From contig JAULSN010000002.1 in the NCBI GenBank assembly GCA_033439765.1, positions 6,014,001-6,078,000 on the forward strand: a stretch of DNA of 64,000 nucleotides, read 5' to 3'. Numbering within the stretch: position 1 is the stretch's first letter; every line of letters begins with the position of its first letter. Below the pieces are notes generated by a model. That model was not told the DNA's origin. It did not search any database and saw nothing but the letters and a program-made list of their open reading frames with translations. Positions 63,415 through 64,000 of this stretch are shown here, one piece after another. This stretch comes from Lasiosphaeria ovina. Its lineage: Eukaryota > Ascomycota > Sordariomycetes > Sordariales > Lasiosphaeriaceae. The translations under genes were made by a program, and so were the position numbers.

Positions 63415-63862
63415 ATGGAGACTCACGCAAATTCGCAGCCCCGCCCGCGCAAGCGCCAGCGCACTCGCGTCGGAGTCTCGGATAACGGAAATACAGCGAA
63501 TCCAGGCGGTGCTGTCGCCCAAAACTGGCCGGGACCCGCGCTCGCCCACTCCCACTCTCAGACCGTGCGCGTCCATGGTGACACGGTACAAGGCCAACCT
63601 CCAGGCTTTCCATCGCAGCAGCTCGACCGATCGCACCAGGTTGCCGAGCCGGACGCGTTGATGAACGGCTACACCACCCAGCAGCACACGCAGTACCCGG
63701 ATCCGCCGACGTCGCTGGCCGCCACCCCGCAGCCAGACCCATCTGGCCTCAACAACCTCAACACCCTCGCCGGCGACAACAGTGGCGTCGCGAACCCGCA
63801 CCAACACGCGCACCAGCAGCAACAACACGCGCACCAGCAACAGCAACAGCAGCAACAGCAGC

Positions 63863-63917
<55 letters not shown>

Positions 63918-64000
63918 GCAGCAGCATCTCCAGCACCCGCACCCACACCCGCACCACCCCCAGCAGGGCGCTTCCGCCGGCGCCGGCACCACCAAGGCCG
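63415..64000 (+). CDS. N-terminal part of a Gln/His/Pro-rich protein, cut by the window end
   Basis: The ATG at 63415 opens a frame that stays open to the last base (195 complete codons). It starts METHANSQPRPRKRQRTRVG, a basic nuclear-signal-like segment, continues with Ser/Pro/Gln-rich sequence (MNGYTTQQHTQYPDPPTSLA), then a long poly-Q flanked by His/Pro (HQQQQHAHQQQ, later HLQHPHPHPHHPQQG). The composition suggests a transcription regulator, but no DNA-binding domain is inside the window. Poly-leucine and poly-cysteine frames on the other strand are shadows of the repeat. Confidence 0.72.
63825..63918 (+). repeat. CAA/CAG poly-glutamine microsatellite
   Basis: A long run of CAA with some CAG units encodes about 30 glutamines in the Q-rich gene at the right edge. 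It is purer in CAA than the Vid21 repeat, which is mostly CAG. Confidence 0.85.

Noticed and set aside
63055..63957. Minus-strand frame with poly-Leu, and others with poly-Cys or poly-Val
   Set aside because: They are translations of the poly-Q microsatellite in other frames; they look like a membrane segment only because CAA/CAG reads as Leu, Cys or Val on the other strand.

Overview
The window is nuclear DNA of a filamentous ascomycete (Pezizomycotina, most likely Sordariomycetes). The evidence is single-copy eukaryotic housekeeping genes with many short introns (mostly 50-90 nt, GTRNGT donors, CTAAC/CTGAC-like branch sites, YAG acceptors), high GC at third codon positions, intergenic DNA rich in GGTACCTAGGTA-like words, and fungus-specific families such as Vid21/Eaf1, sphingolipid C9-methyltransferase and MAL-type permease and maltase. 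I found no transposon, CRISPR array, rRNA or tRNA gene. All exon joins below were worked out by hand from splice sites and reading phase; in each model the total coding length is a multiple of three.

Layout, left to right: 2.0-2.9 kb, an unassigned two-exon gene (+) with an unresolved 5' end. 3.3-5.4 kb, a mitochondrial-type PPR protein (-). 6.1-10.8 kb, DNA polymerase alpha catalytic subunit (+), divergent from the PPR gene. 12.6-17.7 kb, eIF4G (-). About 18.3-22.4 kb, a gene-poor stretch. 22.5-27.1 kb, the spliceosomal intron-binding helicase Aquarius/Cwf11 (-), head-to-head across 414 bp with THO subunit THOC1/Hpr1 (+, 27.5-30.0 kb). 30.5-31.1 kb, a tentative small two-exon gene (-). 32.7-34.4 kb, a LON-domain double-RING protein (+). 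35.9-37.2 kb, INSIG (-). 38.6-40.1 kb, Mak11 WD40 protein (-). 40.6-45.6 kb, NuA4 scaffold Vid21/Eaf1 (-), divergent from the G-patch splicing factor Spp2 (+, 47.0-47.9 kb). 48.4-50.2 kb, alpha-glucoside/maltose permease (-), divergent across 2.35 kb from a GH13 maltase (+, 52.5-55.3 kb). 56.2-58.0 kb, sphingolipid C9-methyltransferase (+). 59.2-59.9 kb, complex I assembly factor NDUFAF3-like (-). 60.5-61.3 kb, ribosomal protein eL34 (-). 62.1-62.6 kb, a small three-exon coiled-coil gene (-) with a GC-AG intron. 63.4 kb to the window end, the start of a Q/H/P-rich protein (+) that runs off the edge.

Most genes are independent housekeeping units. Two divergent pairs look functionally coupled: Aquarius with THOC1 (intron-bound spliceosome and THO/TREX, both acting on nascent mRNA), and the permease with the maltase (uptake then hydrolysis of maltose or other alpha-glucosides). 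RNA metabolism is over-represented (Aquarius, THOC1, Spp2, eIF4G, Mak11, eL34). I did not find a clearly new biological system. The observations most worth follow-up are the MAL pair with a CGG/CCG palindrome between its genes, three stop-free in-frame introns, small spliced genes that single-ORF searches miss, and a 24-bp palindrome that places a Puf-type element on both of two convergent transcripts.
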